A stretch of 64,000 nucleotides of DNA from CAZKAP01 sp964550895 (lineage in GTDB: Bacteria > Bacteroidota > Bacteroidia > Flavobacteriales > Flavobacteriaceae): positions 1-64,000 of the forward strand of contig CAZKAP010000006.1 in assembly GCA_964550895.1 (NCBI GenBank), given 5' to 3'. A program made the position numbers and the translations under genes. How positions within the stretch are numbered: position 1 is the stretch's first letter; each line of letters begins with the position of its first letter. Shown piece by piece: positions 44,568 through 53,723 of this stretch. The notes under the pieces are model-generated. The model did no database searches. It had not been told where the DNA came from and saw nothing but the letters and a program-made list of their open reading frames with translations.

Positions 44568-45485
44568 TCAGACGGACTTCATAGTCCAGCGTACGGGTCT
44601 TCTCAGCACGCCCTCGGTCCTCGCATAGCGGAAGTCCAGGACGCCCACATTGCGGCCGTAGGGACCGGTGTGACTGATCACTACCCGGTGTTCGTGTTCA
44701 TTGGTGGTGACGATAGGTTCGTCCAGGGCGTGACGGGGATGTCCTCCGAGTATGGCATCCGTATGGCGGAGTTGGGCGGAAAGGCGAAGGTCACTATCCC
44801 TGAATCTGTCCATATAGTCGAATCCCAATTGAGACAGGCATATTACCAGGTCACAGCCGTGTTCTTCCCTGAGTCTTTTTTCCCAGTATAACGCAGATTC
44901 TGCCGGAGAACTATACACCAGTTCCTCACGTCTTCTGTCGGATACTCGTCCCTTCAGACCTGGACCTAAAGCGTACAGGCCCACCTTTATATCCCCCCGG
45001 GCGTAAACCCCAAAAGGCTCCGACCAGGAGCCCAGAGCCGTCATGCCCAGGTCGTAATTGGAACAAATCAGGTCGAAATTGGCTGAATCCCGACAGAATC
45101 TCCAGGCGTCCAGGCCGCCAGACAGGTCGCTGTCGCCCAGCGTAATGGCGTCATAACCCAGTTCATTCAGCACAGCGCACTCGGGGATACCCCTGAAAAG
45201 CCTGTGAAAATAGGTGCTTCCCGTAAAGTCACCGGTATCGACCAGCATAGAGGCGTCGGCCTCCTGCCGTAGGCGTCGGATGGCCTGACGGAATGCCTTC
45301 AGATCAGGAGAGGAGTCGGCTCCTGCCGGTTTCCTTTCGGCACCAAAACTGCTGTGTATTCCACCGGTATGAATGAGGCGGAAGACCCAATCGGATTCGG
45401 ACTTGCAGGACTGCAGTACCCCCAGGCCGGAACCCGCCCAGAAGATTGAAGCAGAGGTGTTTTTTAGGAATTGGCGTCGGTTCAA
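44568..45485 (-). CDS. Metallophosphatase-like half of a split 5'-nucleotidase, active site lost
   Basis: A 305-residue exported protein with a twin-arginine-like N-terminus (RRQFLK) and a possible lipobox at LQSC. It is homologous to the 5'-nucleotidase phosphatase domain over its length (GDFTGSTYF, NELGYDAITLG, FDLICSNYDLG). The metal ligands are changed: HTNDxH is HTGGIH (39-44), GNHD is GDSD (117-120), LSHLG is LSQLG (Gln219) and GGHTHT is GGHPRH (247-252). It starts at a TTG, 2 bases after the partner gene. It is likely inactive as a phosphatase. Confidence 0.85.
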   Translation of the reverse strand: MNRRQFLKNTSASIFWAGSGLGVLQSCKSESDWVFRLIHTGGIHSSFGAERKPAGADSSPDLKAFRQAIRRLRQEADASMLVDTGDFTGSTYFHRLFRGIPECAVLNELGYDAITLGDSDLSGGLDAWRFCRDSANFDLICSNYDLGMTALGSWSEPFGVYARGDIKVGLYALGPGLKGRVSDRRREELVYSSPAESALYWEKRLREEHGCDLVICLSQLGFDYMDRFRDSDLRLSAQLRHTDAILGGHPRHALDEPIVTTNEHEHRVVISHTGPYGRNVGVLDFRYARTEGVLRRPVRWTMKSV

Positions 45486-45487
45486 CT

Positions 45488-46255
45488 CTAGCGGATTATG
45501 CGGATACGATTATCATCAAATTTCTGAAATCCCTTGTGACCACTACCGTAGCTAACCAGCAGGTCGTATGCAGTAAACGGGCAGATCACCACGGCACCGG
45601 GCTCAGTCGGCAGGGCAGGCGTCTTTAGAAGATCCATACTCCTTTGATCGAGCAGGACGAGGTAATTCCCGAGGTCGTTCAAGGGTTTACCCTGGATTTC
45701 CATGGACATTATCTGCGTACCGGGTTCCAGATAGAGGCTGGCACCGGAGAAGGCAAACTTCAGGTCTTTCTCGATCAGTGCGGCCAGGTACAACCGAAGA
45801 GCCCTACCGCTCAGCTCGACCAGCACCAGGGGATCGAAATCCGGGTATACCGCCCAGAGGTCCGGTCGGGTAACCGTTCCGGCGGCCAGTCCCCTGTGCA
45901 TGGGAGATTTGTTGAGTATAACCAGGTCCAGGTCACGCTGCGTCTGAGTCCTGCACCACATTCCTCCTTCCTCCCGAACGGCATCGCAGACGAAGTAGGC
46001 CAGTTCGTCCCTCCAGTGCTCCGACCGGGATTCCAGGCCGTACAGGGCTTCGGATACCGTCATGGTTTCCCTGAGGCTCCGGTACTGGAGTTGATAGGGC
46101 AGCATCGGATCATTGAGGGATTGCCCCGCTGAGCTTGTATCCGGAACAGCTACCAGAGCGGCATCGACCTGGGTCAGTACCCTTCTTTCATCCAAACAGG
46201 ATAAACAAACCACGAGAACAAGCCCAGCAAAGCAGTATCTGAATTTCGTTAACAT
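45488..46255 (-). CDS. 5'-nucleotidase C-terminal-like lipoprotein, substrate site lost
   Basis: A 255-residue exported protein (possible lipobox CLSC, Cys20), homologous to the 5'-nucleotidase C-terminal domain: LAYFVCDAVREE, the hallmark slot LVILNKSPMHRGL, LVLVELSGRALRLYL and QGKPLNDLGNYLVL. The usual N-x-G-G-I-R substrate loop reads NKSPMH, P-F-E-N reads PDFD, and the T-N-D-x-L-x-x-G-G-D block is gone. It comes before the phosphatase half, reverse to the domain order of fused enzymes. Confidence 0.82.
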   Translation of the reverse strand: MLTKFRYCFAGLVLVVCLSCLDERRVLTQVDAALVAVPDTSSAGQSLNDPMLPYQLQYRSLRETMTVSEALYGLESRSEHWRDELAYFVCDAVREEGGMWCRTQTQRDLDLVILNKSPMHRGLAAGTVTRPDLWAVYPDFDPLVLVELSGRALRLYLAALIEKDLKFAFSGASLYLEPGTQIMSMEIQGKPLNDLGNYLVLLDQRSMDLLKTPALPTEPGAVVICPFTAYDLLVSYGSGHKGFQKFDDNRIRIIR

Positions 46256-46322
46256 TAGCTATCTTTCGGCACTAATTCATTTCGGGCTGTAATTTCCGCA
46301 ATAAAACGTAAACGGTACACGG

Positions 46323-46853
46323 GTGTTAGGGGCACTTAAAGATAAATTAAAGGTTATATCGGGCAGGAAGTATCTGCGCCAAAAATGGGGCAAGATGAAT
46401 ACCCCGGAAGAAAGCCGGAGCGAAATACGCCACATTGGCTGTATCGTCGACATGGATGCCTTCGATAATCCCGAGACCTTCTTCAGCCTGAGGAAAGATT
46501 TTGACCTCAGTCCTAACGGTGTACAAATCATAGGATACAAGCGCGTATTCGATCGCGTGGCACCTTTCGGTGTACAGTATTTCACCGACAAGGATCTCAG
46601 TTGGAATGGCCGGATAGAAAATGGCCATGTCAAAGAGTTCCTGATGTACGATTACGATATCCTGATCAATTATTACGAAAGGGATGCCCTCCTTCTCAAG
46701 CTCCTGACGGTGTCTACCAGGGCCCGGTTCCGTGTGGGACTCGGAGAAGCCGATGCTCGTCTGAACGACCTGATCCTGGAGGCACACCTGGAGGATATCG
46801 ATCAGTTCAAAATAGAGCTCGGGAAATATCTCAAACTGCTAGGGGAATTTTAA
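46323..46853 (+). CDS. DUF6913-like protein upstream of dapA
   Basis: A 176-residue soluble protein without signal or TM. The core HIGCIVDMDAF, GVQIIGYKR, FLMYDYDILINYY and DLILEAHLEDIDQF resembles the flavobacterial DUF6913 family that commonly precedes dapA. The function is unknown. The start is a GTG at 46323. It ends one base before the dapA ATG. Confidence 0.75.
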   Translation: MLGALKDKLKVISGRKYLRQKWGKMNTPEESRSEIRHIGCIVDMDAFDNPETFFSLRKDFDLSPNGVQIIGYKRVFDRVAPFGVQYFTDKDLSWNGRIENGHVKEFLMYDYDILINYYERDALLLKLLTVSTRARFRVGLGEADARLNDLILEAHLEDIDQFKIELGKYLKLLGEF

Positions 46854-46854
46854 T

Positions 46855-47763
46855 ATGGATTTTTTGAGAGGTATGGGGGTGGCTCTGGTCACGCCCTTCC
46901 GCGAAGATGGAGAAGTGGACTGGTCCGGATTGGACCGGCTCCTGGAAAAGTCGGTGCTGGAAGGCTCTGATTTTCTGGTTGTTTTGGGAACGACGGCTGA
47001 GGCCGCCATGCTCTCGAACCAGGAAAAGAGTGAGGTTACGGCGTATGTGGTCCGCAGAAATGCGGGTAGGCTTCCTGTGGTCCTGGGGGTCGGAGGCAAC
47101 AACACGGCTGCGGTCGCTCGCTCACTAACCGCATTGAAGGCAGATGGGATTGACGCGGTACTTTCGGTGTGTCCCTACTATGTAAGACCCACTCAGGAAG
47201 GGCTTTATCTGCATTTCAAGGCTATTGCCCAGGCATCCCCCCGTCCGGTTGTGCTGTACAATGTTCCCGCCAGGACGGGTGTGAATATGACCTCAGGAAC
47301 GGCGTTGCGGATTGCCCGGGAGGTTCCCAATATCGCCGGTATCAAGGATGCGACTCTGGATTTACAACAACTACACGAACTGATCACTGGCAGGCCGGAG
47401 CATTTCCGGGTGCTTTCCGGAGACGATGCCATGGCGCTCCCGGCCGTGCTGGGCGGGGCCGATGGTGTGATTTCAGTAATCGGCCAGGCCTTGCCCGGAG
47501 CCTACGGGGCCATGATTCATACTGGGCTGGCCGGTGATGCTCATAGGGCATATCAAATATTTAGAGTGCTTAATTCGTTAATGAAGAATATATACCTCGA
47601 AGGTAATCCTGCCGGTGTCAAAGCGTTACTGAGCCTTATGAACGTATGCGGAGCCGGGGTCAGACTGCCACTGGCTCCTGCTTCTGCTGAGCTTCGCGAG
47701 CGAATCGGCAGGGATCTGGAACGGCTCAGGACGGACCCGGTGGCCAGCGAATTTCCTGTGTAA
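46855..47763 (+). CDS. dapA: 4-hydroxy-tetrahydrodipicolinate synthase
   Basis: DapA (302 aa) condenses pyruvate with aspartate semialdehyde. The Schiff-base Lys is in IAGIKDATL (near 163), with Tyr in VLYNVPARTG (near 135) and LGTTAEAAML at the active site. It belongs to the run from 46.3 kb. Confidence 0.95.
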   Translation: MDFLRGMGVALVTPFREDGEVDWSGLDRLLEKSVLEGSDFLVVLGTTAEAAMLSNQEKSEVTAYVVRRNAGRLPVVLGVGGNNTAAVARSLTALKADGIDAVLSVCPYYVRPTQEGLYLHFKAIAQASPRPVVLYNVPARTGVNMTSGTALRIAREVPNIAGIKDATLDLQQLHELITGRPEHFRVLSGDDAMALPAVLGGADGVISVIGQALPGAYGAMIHTGLAGDAHRAYQIFRVLNSLMKNIYLEGNPAGVKALLSLMNVCGAGVRLPLAPASAELRERIGRDLERLRTDPVASEFPV

Positions 47764-47770
47764 TCAGCCG

Positions 47771-47801
47771 TTGCCAGTGATGGTCTTTAATTGTATTTTT
47801 G
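47771..47801 (+). promoter_or_regulatory. Promoter of the bamD-rpoZ-coaBC run, abutting the start codon
   Basis: TTG (47771-47773), 20 bases, then TATTTTTG (47794-47801) is a complete Bacteroidota promoter. The bamD ATG follows 4 bases later, so the transcript should be leaderless or nearly so. Confidence 0.7.
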
Positions 47802-47805
47802 CCGC

Positions 47806-48642
47806 ATGACTTTTCGCCATATCTGCTCATTATTAGCCCTGTGCGCGCTCCCCGCCTTACTTACAGGCTGTGGAGAATACCAGAACGTACTAAAGTCTCA
47901 GGACATTGGCCTGAAAACGCAGATGGCAGATAGCCTTTACGATAACAAAGAATATTACAAGGCCCAGCGACTTTACGAGCAGGTACTTCCCAGGGTGATC
48001 GGTAAGCCGCAGGGAGAACGGCAGCTGTACTACTACGCCAGTGCGCTCTACCTCAATGAGGATTACTATTTGTCGGGGTATCAGTTCGACCGTTTCCTGA
48101 AGACGTACCCGCAGAGCGACAAGGCCGAGGAGGCGGCCTTTTATGGGGCGCATTCCTATTATGAACAGTCCCCAAGGTATTCCCTGGATCAGACGGAGAC
48201 CGACCGGGCTATCAGTAAGATACAGGCATTTATCAATGCCTATCCCAACTCGGAGTTCTTCGAAAGAGCCAATGAAATGGCCATGGAGCTTACGAGAAAG
48301 AAAGAGAAGAAAGCCTTTGAAATAGCCAGGCAGTACGACAAATTGGGCGAATTTAACTATCCGGTGCTCATCTCGGCCATAACCTCGGTCGACAATTTTG
48401 TCACCGAGAATCCGGGATCGATCTTCAAAGAGGACGCCCTTTTCTACAAGGTGCGATCCTCGGTTAATCTGGCCATCAACAGCACCACGGATAAAAGGCA
48501 AGAGCGGATAGCGGAAGCGCGTAGGGCTCATGAAGACCTCCTAAGGAATTTTCCGGAAACCAAATACAAGGATCGGTTGGATGCATTGATGTTGAGGCTC
48601 GATGCCGAAATCCCAACTACGAAACAAGAAGATAGCAGGTAA
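47806..48642 (+). CDS. bamD: Outer-membrane assembly lipoprotein BamD
   Basis: BamD (278 aa) is the essential lipoprotein of the BAM complex. The lipobox LLTGC (Cys22) is followed by GEYQNVLKSQDIGLK and TPR repeats (NKEYYKAQRLYEQVL, YYLSGYQFDRFLKTYP, YPNSEFFERANEMAMEL). The ATG at 47806 begins the signal. Confidence 0.94.
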   Translation: MTFRHICSLLALCALPALLTGCGEYQNVLKSQDIGLKTQMADSLYDNKEYYKAQRLYEQVLPRVIGKPQGERQLYYYASALYLNEDYYLSGYQFDRFLKTYPQSDKAEEAAFYGAHSYYEQSPRYSLDQTETDRAISKIQAFINAYPNSEFFERANEMAMELTRKKEKKAFEIARQYDKLGEFNYPVLISAITSVDNFVTENPGSIFKEDALFYKVRSSVNLAINSTTDKRQERIAEARRAHEDLLRNFPETKYKDRLDALMLRLDAEIPTTKQEDSR

Positions 48643-48650
48643 AAGAGACT

Positions 48651-48980
48651 ATGGATTTAAAATCAAGCAAGGCCCCGGTCAGCACCATTACGTACAACAG
48701 GAATGAGTTCGACGCGCCGACCAACAACATTTACGAAGCGATTTCTGTGACGGCCAAGCGGGCGGTACAGATTAACTCGCAGATCAAGAAGGAGCTGCTC
48801 GAGAAGCTCGAAGAGTTCGCAACGTATAGCGACAGTCTTGAGGAGGTATTCGAGAATAAGGAACAGATCGAGGTATCGAAGTTTTACGAGAAGCTACCCA
48901 AACCCCATGCCCTGGCCATCATGGAATGGCTGGAGGATAAGATCTACTTTCGCAATACCGAGCGGGAAGAGGAGCAGTAA
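48651..48980 (+). CDS. rpoZ: RNA polymerase omega subunit (Bacteroidota type)
   Basis: A 109-residue omega-like subunit. NNIYEAISVTAKRAVQIN is the omega/RPB6 core helix that clamps beta-prime; the acidic C-terminus is lineage-specific. Its stop overlaps the coaBC start by one base. Confidence 0.9.
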   Translation: MDLKSSKAPVSTITYNRNEFDAPTNNIYEAISVTAKRAVQINSQIKKELLEKLEEFATYSDSLEEVFENKEQIEVSKFYEKLPKPHALAIMEWLEDKIYFRNTEREEEQ

Positions 48981-50179
48981 TGCTGTCCGGTAAGAATATC
49001 CTTCTGGGTGTTACCGGGGGTATAGCAGCATACAAAACGGCTTCGTTAACTCGGTTACTGGTAAAGGAAGGCGCACATGTACAGGTGGTCCTTACCAGGG
49101 AGGCAACGCGTTTCGTTACCCCCTTGACCTTATCTACTTTATCGAAGCGCCCTGCGCTTCTGGATTTCGTCGATAACGATCAGGGCTCGGTATCCTGGAA
49201 CAACCACGTCGAATGGGGGCAGTGGGCCGATGCGGTGCTTATTGCGCCGGCAACGGCCAATACGTTAGCCAAAATGGCTGCCGGCCTCTGCGATAATCTG
49301 CTCATGGCGGTCTACATGTCGGCCAAGTGCCCGGTCTGCTTCGCACCGGCCATGGATCTGGACATGTTTGCCCATCCCAGCACCTCGAGAAATATCGCAA
49401 CCCTGGAATCCTTCGGCCACACCTACATACCCGTAGCCGAGGGGGAATTGGCGAGCGGTCTTACAGGACCGGGCCGGATGGCCGAGCCCGAAGATATACT
49501 CGAAGCACTTCAAGCCCTATTTGGCGCAACCACTGCCCTGAAAGGTAAGCGCGTGCTCATATCGGCCGGACCTACCTGGGAGGCTATAGACAGCGTGCGC
49601 TTTCTGGGCAATCGTTCAACCGGAACCATGGGCTACGAACTCGCTCGCAGGGCGGTGGCCTTGGGAGCTGAGGTTAAGCTGGTTTCCGGACCGGTGGCAC
49701 AACCCTGGGAAACCAGGCCCGGACTGGACATCGAATACGTGGAGAGTGCGCTCCAAATGAAGAAGGCCCTCGAGGAGGAGTTCGGTCAATGCGATTACTT
49801 TATTTCCGCAGCAGCCGTAGCCGACTACAGGCCCAGGGAGTTCGTTGACGGTAAGATCAGCAAAAAGGAAGGGCCAATGCAGCTTACCCTCGAGCGCACC
49901 GAAGACATCTTGCTCACCCTCGGGCAAAGGAAGCGGCACCAGAAAGTCATAGGCTTCGCCCTGGAGGACGGAGAGGAAACGGCATCAGCCCTGTCCAAAA
50001 TGGAACGTAAAAATCTGGATGCCATAGTCCTGAATTCGCTGCGGGAATCGGGCGCGGGGTTCGGAACGAGTACCAATAAAATCACCTGGCTGGATACGAG
50101 GAATACAATTAAGTCGTTCGATTTAAAAAGCAAGCGCGATGTGGCCGAAGATATTTGGAATGAAATCCTTTCGCTGTAA
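48980..50179 (+). CDS. coaBC: Bifunctional phosphopantothenoylcysteine decarboxylase/synthetase
   Basis: CoaBC (399 aa) makes 4'-phosphopantetheine for CoA. The FMN-binding CoaC half shows GVTGGIAAYK, the catalytic His in NNHVEWG and FAPAMDLDMF; the CoaB half shows SAGPTWEAID, LGNRSTGTMG and ADYRPREFVDGKISKK. Both halves look intact. coaE lies at 55.7 kb. The last 20 bases overlap the DUF4835 gene. Confidence 0.95.
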   Translation: MLSGKNILLGVTGGIAAYKTASLTRLLVKEGAHVQVVLTREATRFVTPLTLSTLSKRPALLDFVDNDQGSVSWNNHVEWGQWADAVLIAPATANTLAKMAAGLCDNLLMAVYMSAKCPVCFAPAMDLDMFAHPSTSRNIATLESFGHTYIPVAEGELASGLTGPGRMAEPEDILEALQALFGATTALKGKRVLISAGPTWEAIDSVRFLGNRSTGTMGYELARRAVALGAEVKLVSGPVAQPWETRPGLDIEYVESALQMKKALEEEFGQCDYFISAAAVADYRPREFVDGKISKKEGPMQLTLERTEDILLTLGQRKRHQKVIGFALEDGEETASALSKMERKNLDAIVLNSLRESGAGFGTSTNKITWLDTRNTIKSFDLKSKRDVAEDIWNEILSL

Positions 50180-51068
50180 ACCTGCAATACTGCTGACCGG
50201 GCTGCTTTGGATAACCACGGCGTACCTTACCGCCCAGGAGTTTAATGCCCAGGTGGTTGTGAATTCCGAACAGGTGAATCAGACCAACCAGCAGATATTT
50301 CAAACACTGGAACGTTCCCTCAACGACTTCGTGAACAAGAGCCGCTGGACCCAGATTCAGGCCCCACCCGAGGAGCGGATCAACGTTCGTTTTTTCTTTA
50401 CCATAACATCTTACGAAGCGGATTTTTTCCAGGGAAACCTGCAGGTTCAGTCCAGTCGTCCCGTTTTCAATACTTCGTACGACTCCCCGGTTTTCAATTT
50501 CAAGGATCCGAATGTGACTTTCCGGTATCAGGAATTCCAGCCGCTGGTCTACAACCAGAATGCCTTTGATTCCAACCTGGTCGCCATCATGAGTTATTAC
50601 CTGTACATCATACTCGGCCTTGATGCGGACACCTATGCGCCTAATGGCGGCGATGCCTTTTATGAACAGGCCCGCCGGATACTGACTCAGGCTCAGGGAT
50701 CCGGATTTACCGGGTGGAATCCCGATCCGTCCAATCGTTCGCGCTTCGAACTGGTGGACAACCTCTTGTCCAATACCTTCAAGGAGTACCGAACAGTGAT
50801 GTACAACTACCACAGGAAGGGGCTGGATATCATGGCCGATAACAATTCCACGGGCAAACAGATTGTTTACGGGAGCATCCGATTGCTGGAGAATCAGGTT
50901 AAACGGAGGCCAAATTCGTTCCTGGTCCAGGTCTTCTTCGATGCCAAGGCAGAGGAGATTGTCCAAATTTTCTCGGGCGGCCCCCAGGTAGACCTGGCCG
51001 GTCTCAAAGCTACTCTGCAGCGCGTGGCACCGTTCTACTCGAGCAGCTGGAAGAAAATCAAGAGCTAG
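50160..51068 (+). CDS. DUF4835 family exported protein
   Basis: A 302-residue exported protein with a signal ending near TAYLTAQ. The DUF4835 pattern (EFNAQVVVNSEQVNQTNQQIF, then LNDFVNKSRWT and FNFKDPNVTFRYQEFQPLVYN in parts) is a Bacteroidota family usually between coaBC and recN. It is presumably periplasmic; function unknown. The ATG at 50160 lies inside coaBC. Confidence 0.88.
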   Translation: MKSFRCKPAILLTGLLWITTAYLTAQEFNAQVVVNSEQVNQTNQQIFQTLERSLNDFVNKSRWTQIQAPPEERINVRFFFTITSYEADFFQGNLQVQSSRPVFNTSYDSPVFNFKDPNVTFRYQEFQPLVYNQNAFDSNLVAIMSYYLYIILGLDADTYAPNGGDAFYEQARRILTQAQGSGFTGWNPDPSNRSRFELVDNLLSNTFKEYRTVMYNYHRKGLDIMADNNSTGKQIVYGSIRLLENQVKRRPNSFLVQVFFDAKAEEIVQIFSGGPQVDLAGLKATLQRVAPFYSSSWKKIKS

Positions 51069-51140
51069 ACTTTCCCTGCAGCGCCCCTGCGTGCAGTCGT
51101 GTACCTTTGAAATCGCGAAGGCTGCCCGAACCTATTCCAG

Positions 51141-51148
51141 TATCTTTG
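51141..51148 (+). promoter_or_regulatory. -7 promoter box for recN
   Basis: TATCTTTG matches TAnnTTTG and lies 19 bases before the GTG start of recN. No -33 TTG is in register. Confidence 0.5.
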
Positions 51149-51167
51149 AGGGTCTAAATTATTCTTT

Positions 51168-52838
51168 GTGCTTCGAAAACTGCTGATAGAGAACTATGCC
51201 CTGATCGACAGACTGGATATATCCTTTAATCCGGGTTTTAGCACGATCACGGGGGAGACGGGATCGGGTAAATCGATCCTGCTTGGAGCCCTTTCCCTCG
51301 TTTTGGGAAAACGGGCGGATAAGGCGGCCATAAGAGATATGGAGAGCAAGTGTATAGTCGAGGCGGAATGGGATCTGAGTGCCTTCGACCTCCAGGGATT
51401 TTTCCTGGAGAACGACTGGGATTACGATCCCCTTTGCATTATCAGGCGGGAGATCACGCCGACCGGTAAATCCCGGGCCTTTGTCAACGACAGTCCGGTG
51501 AACCTGAACGCTTTGGGTCAGCTCAGTGCCCGACTTCTTGATGTGCACTCCCAGCATCAGAACGCCCGACTTCACGACCCCGAGTTCCAACTGGCCCTGC
51601 TGGATAGTTATGGGGGTTCTGAGAGCCTGCTTCTGGATTATCAGGCAGCATATCGGAATTATCGCGAGTTGAAAGGGGAGCTGGAGACCCTGGAACGGGA
51701 GCAGGTCGTGGCTGCCCGTGAACTCGACTATAACCAATTCCTTCTGGGAGAGTTGGAACAGGCGCAGTTAGCCGAGATCGATTTAAAAACCCTGGAGGGC
51801 GAGAAGGAAGAACGCAAACATGCCGAACGCATAAGCGAGGGGCTCGGTGAGATAACATCCCTACTGGACGAGGAAGACCGGGGCGTACTTCCCCTGGTGC
51901 GCAGGGCGCTCAGAATATCGGAGGAGCTCAGTTCGTATTCTCCCCGGTTCGAAGGCATACGGGATCGTATGAGGTCCGCATTTCTGGAACTGGAGGATAT
52001 TCAGAGTGAACTACCCGGACTCGAAGAAGGGATGGTATCCGATCCGTCACGCCTGATTGAGCTGGAGGAACGACTGGATGGGATTTACCGCTTGCAGGCC
52101 AAGCATCAGGTAAACGATCTGGAATCACTGAGGCAGCTTGAGGAACGGCTAAGGCAACGGGTATTGGGATTTGAATCCAAGGAGTTGCGTATCGAAGAAA
52201 TCCGGCAGCAAATCGGTTCGTCCCGCAACAGGCTGGAAAAGCTGGCCGGTGACCTCAGTACAGAGCGCAAGAGGACGGTACCTATGTTGACCGACAAAAT
52301 CGAGAAGGATTTGATGCGACTCGGCATGCCGAGGGCACGTATCGAAGTCGTGTTGGATAAGGCGTCTGATTTTACACCTACGGGTACCGACCGGATCGAA
52401 CTGCTGTTTTCTTCCAATCCCGGACAGGAACCCCGTTCGCTGCGCAAGGTGGCTTCAGGCGGGGAGATTTCGAGGATAATGCTGGTGCTGAAAGCCGTAC
52501 TGGCCAGACGGAAGAGGCTTCCCACCCTGATATTTGATGAGATCGATACCGGGGTATCGGGGGAAGTTTCCGATCAGATGGGAGCTATTATGAAAGAAAT
52601 GTCCCGTGACCTGCAGGTGATCAGCATTACGCATATTCCACAGATCGCAGCCAAGGGTGGAACTCACTACAAGGTCTATAAGGAATTGGGGGATGCTTCC
52701 ACAGAGACCCGAATCGCTGTACTTGAAGGAAAGGATCGGGTTAACGAACTCGCCGAAATGCTCAGTGGAAAACGAAAAGGGGATTCGGCCCGTAAGCACG
52801 CGGAAGAACTGCTTAGAACCGAAGGAGACAACCCTTGA
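51168..52838 (+). CDS. recN: DNA repair protein RecN
   Basis: RecN (556 aa) is an SMC-like ATPase acting at double-strand breaks. Walker A is GETGSGKSILLGAL, the signature is KVASGGEISRIML, Walker B is TLIFDEIDTGVSG, and a long coiled coil lies between (about 160-370). The start is GTG (51168, reading MLRKLLIENYALID), as the family demands. Confidence 0.95.
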   Translation: MLRKLLIENYALIDRLDISFNPGFSTITGETGSGKSILLGALSLVLGKRADKAAIRDMESKCIVEAEWDLSAFDLQGFFLENDWDYDPLCIIRREITPTGKSRAFVNDSPVNLNALGQLSARLLDVHSQHQNARLHDPEFQLALLDSYGGSESLLLDYQAAYRNYRELKGELETLEREQVVAARELDYNQFLLGELEQAQLAEIDLKTLEGEKEERKHAERISEGLGEITSLLDEEDRGVLPLVRRALRISEELSSYSPRFEGIRDRMRSAFLELEDIQSELPGLEEGMVSDPSRLIELEERLDGIYRLQAKHQVNDLESLRQLEERLRQRVLGFESKELRIEEIRQQIGSSRNRLEKLAGDLSTERKRTVPMLTDKIEKDLMRLGMPRARIEVVLDKASDFTPTGTDRIELLFSSNPGQEPRSLRKVASGGEISRIMLVLKAVLARRKRLPTLIFDEIDTGVSGEVSDQMGAIMKEMSRDLQVISITHIPQIAAKGGTHYKVYKELGDASTETRIAVLEGKDRVNELAEMLSGKRKGDSARKHAEELLRTEGDNP

Positions 52839-52877
52839 CATTTTAATATCTTTACACCGCTTAAATCGACTACATCC

Positions 52878-53723
52878 ATGGGATACGAACTATTAAAAGG
52901 AAAAAGGGGAATTATTTTCGGTGCCCTGGACAGCCACTCCATAGCCTGGAAGACTGCCGAACGGGTTCACGAAGAAGGGGGTCAAATGGTCCTGACCAAT
53001 GCCCCCATAGCGATGCGAATGGGTGGAATACGCGAACTGGCGAATAAAACGAGTTCCGAAATCATCCCGGCCGACGCCACTTCGGAGGAGGATCTGAACC
53101 ATCTCGTGGAAAAATCCATGGAGATCCTCGATGGTAAGCTGGACTTTGTTCTGCACTCCATCGGCATGTCGGTCAACGTCAGAAAAGGCCGGTCGTATAC
53201 CGATGAGAAATACGACTTTACCACCAAAGGCTGGGATGTTTCTGCCTTATCGTTTCACAAGGTGATGCAGACCCTGTATCAGAAAGATGCCATGAATCCC
53301 TGGGGGAGTATAGTTGCCCTTACCTATATCGCTGCTCAGCGGGTATTCCCGGATTACAACGATATGGCCGACAACAAGGCCTATCTCGAATCTGTGGCGA
53401 GGAGCTTCGGATACTTTTTTGGAAAAGAGAAGAACGTTCGGGTCAACACCATTTCCCAGTCGCCTACACCCACCACGGCAGGAACCGGCGTAAAGGGCTT
53501 CGACGCCTTTATCAATTATGCTCAACAGATGTCTCCACTGGGCAATGCCACTGCACAGGACTGCGCAGACTATACAGTATCCCTGTTTTCGGACCTCACC
53601 CGCAAGGTAACCATGCAAAACCTGTTTCACGATGGTGGGTTCTCTTTCACCGGAGTGAGCCAGGAGATCATTGAGAAGTTCGGTCAGGCAGAAGGAGAAA
53701 AGTTGGAGAATACCCGAAGTTGA
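52878..53723 (+). CDS. fabI: Enoyl-[acyl-carrier-protein] reductase (FabI type)
   Basis: A 281-residue SDR enzyme that reduces enoyl-ACP in fatty-acid elongation. GIIFGALDSHSIAW is the NADH site; the catalytic Tyr and Lys lie in PDYNDMADNKAYLE with the FabI spacing of seven. VRVNTISQSPTPTTAG is the substrate loop. It overlaps the glycosyltransferase by 4 bases (TTGA). Confidence 0.93.
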   Translation: MGYELLKGKRGIIFGALDSHSIAWKTAERVHEEGGQMVLTNAPIAMRMGGIRELANKTSSEIIPADATSEEDLNHLVEKSMEILDGKLDFVLHSIGMSVNVRKGRSYTDEKYDFTTKGWDVSALSFHKVMQTLYQKDAMNPWGSIVALTYIAAQRVFPDYNDMADNKAYLESVARSFGYFFGKEKNVRVNTISQSPTPTTAGTGVKGFDAFINYAQQMSPLGNATAQDCADYTVSLFSDLTRKVTMQNLFHDGGFSFTGVSQEIIEKFGQAEGEKLENTRS

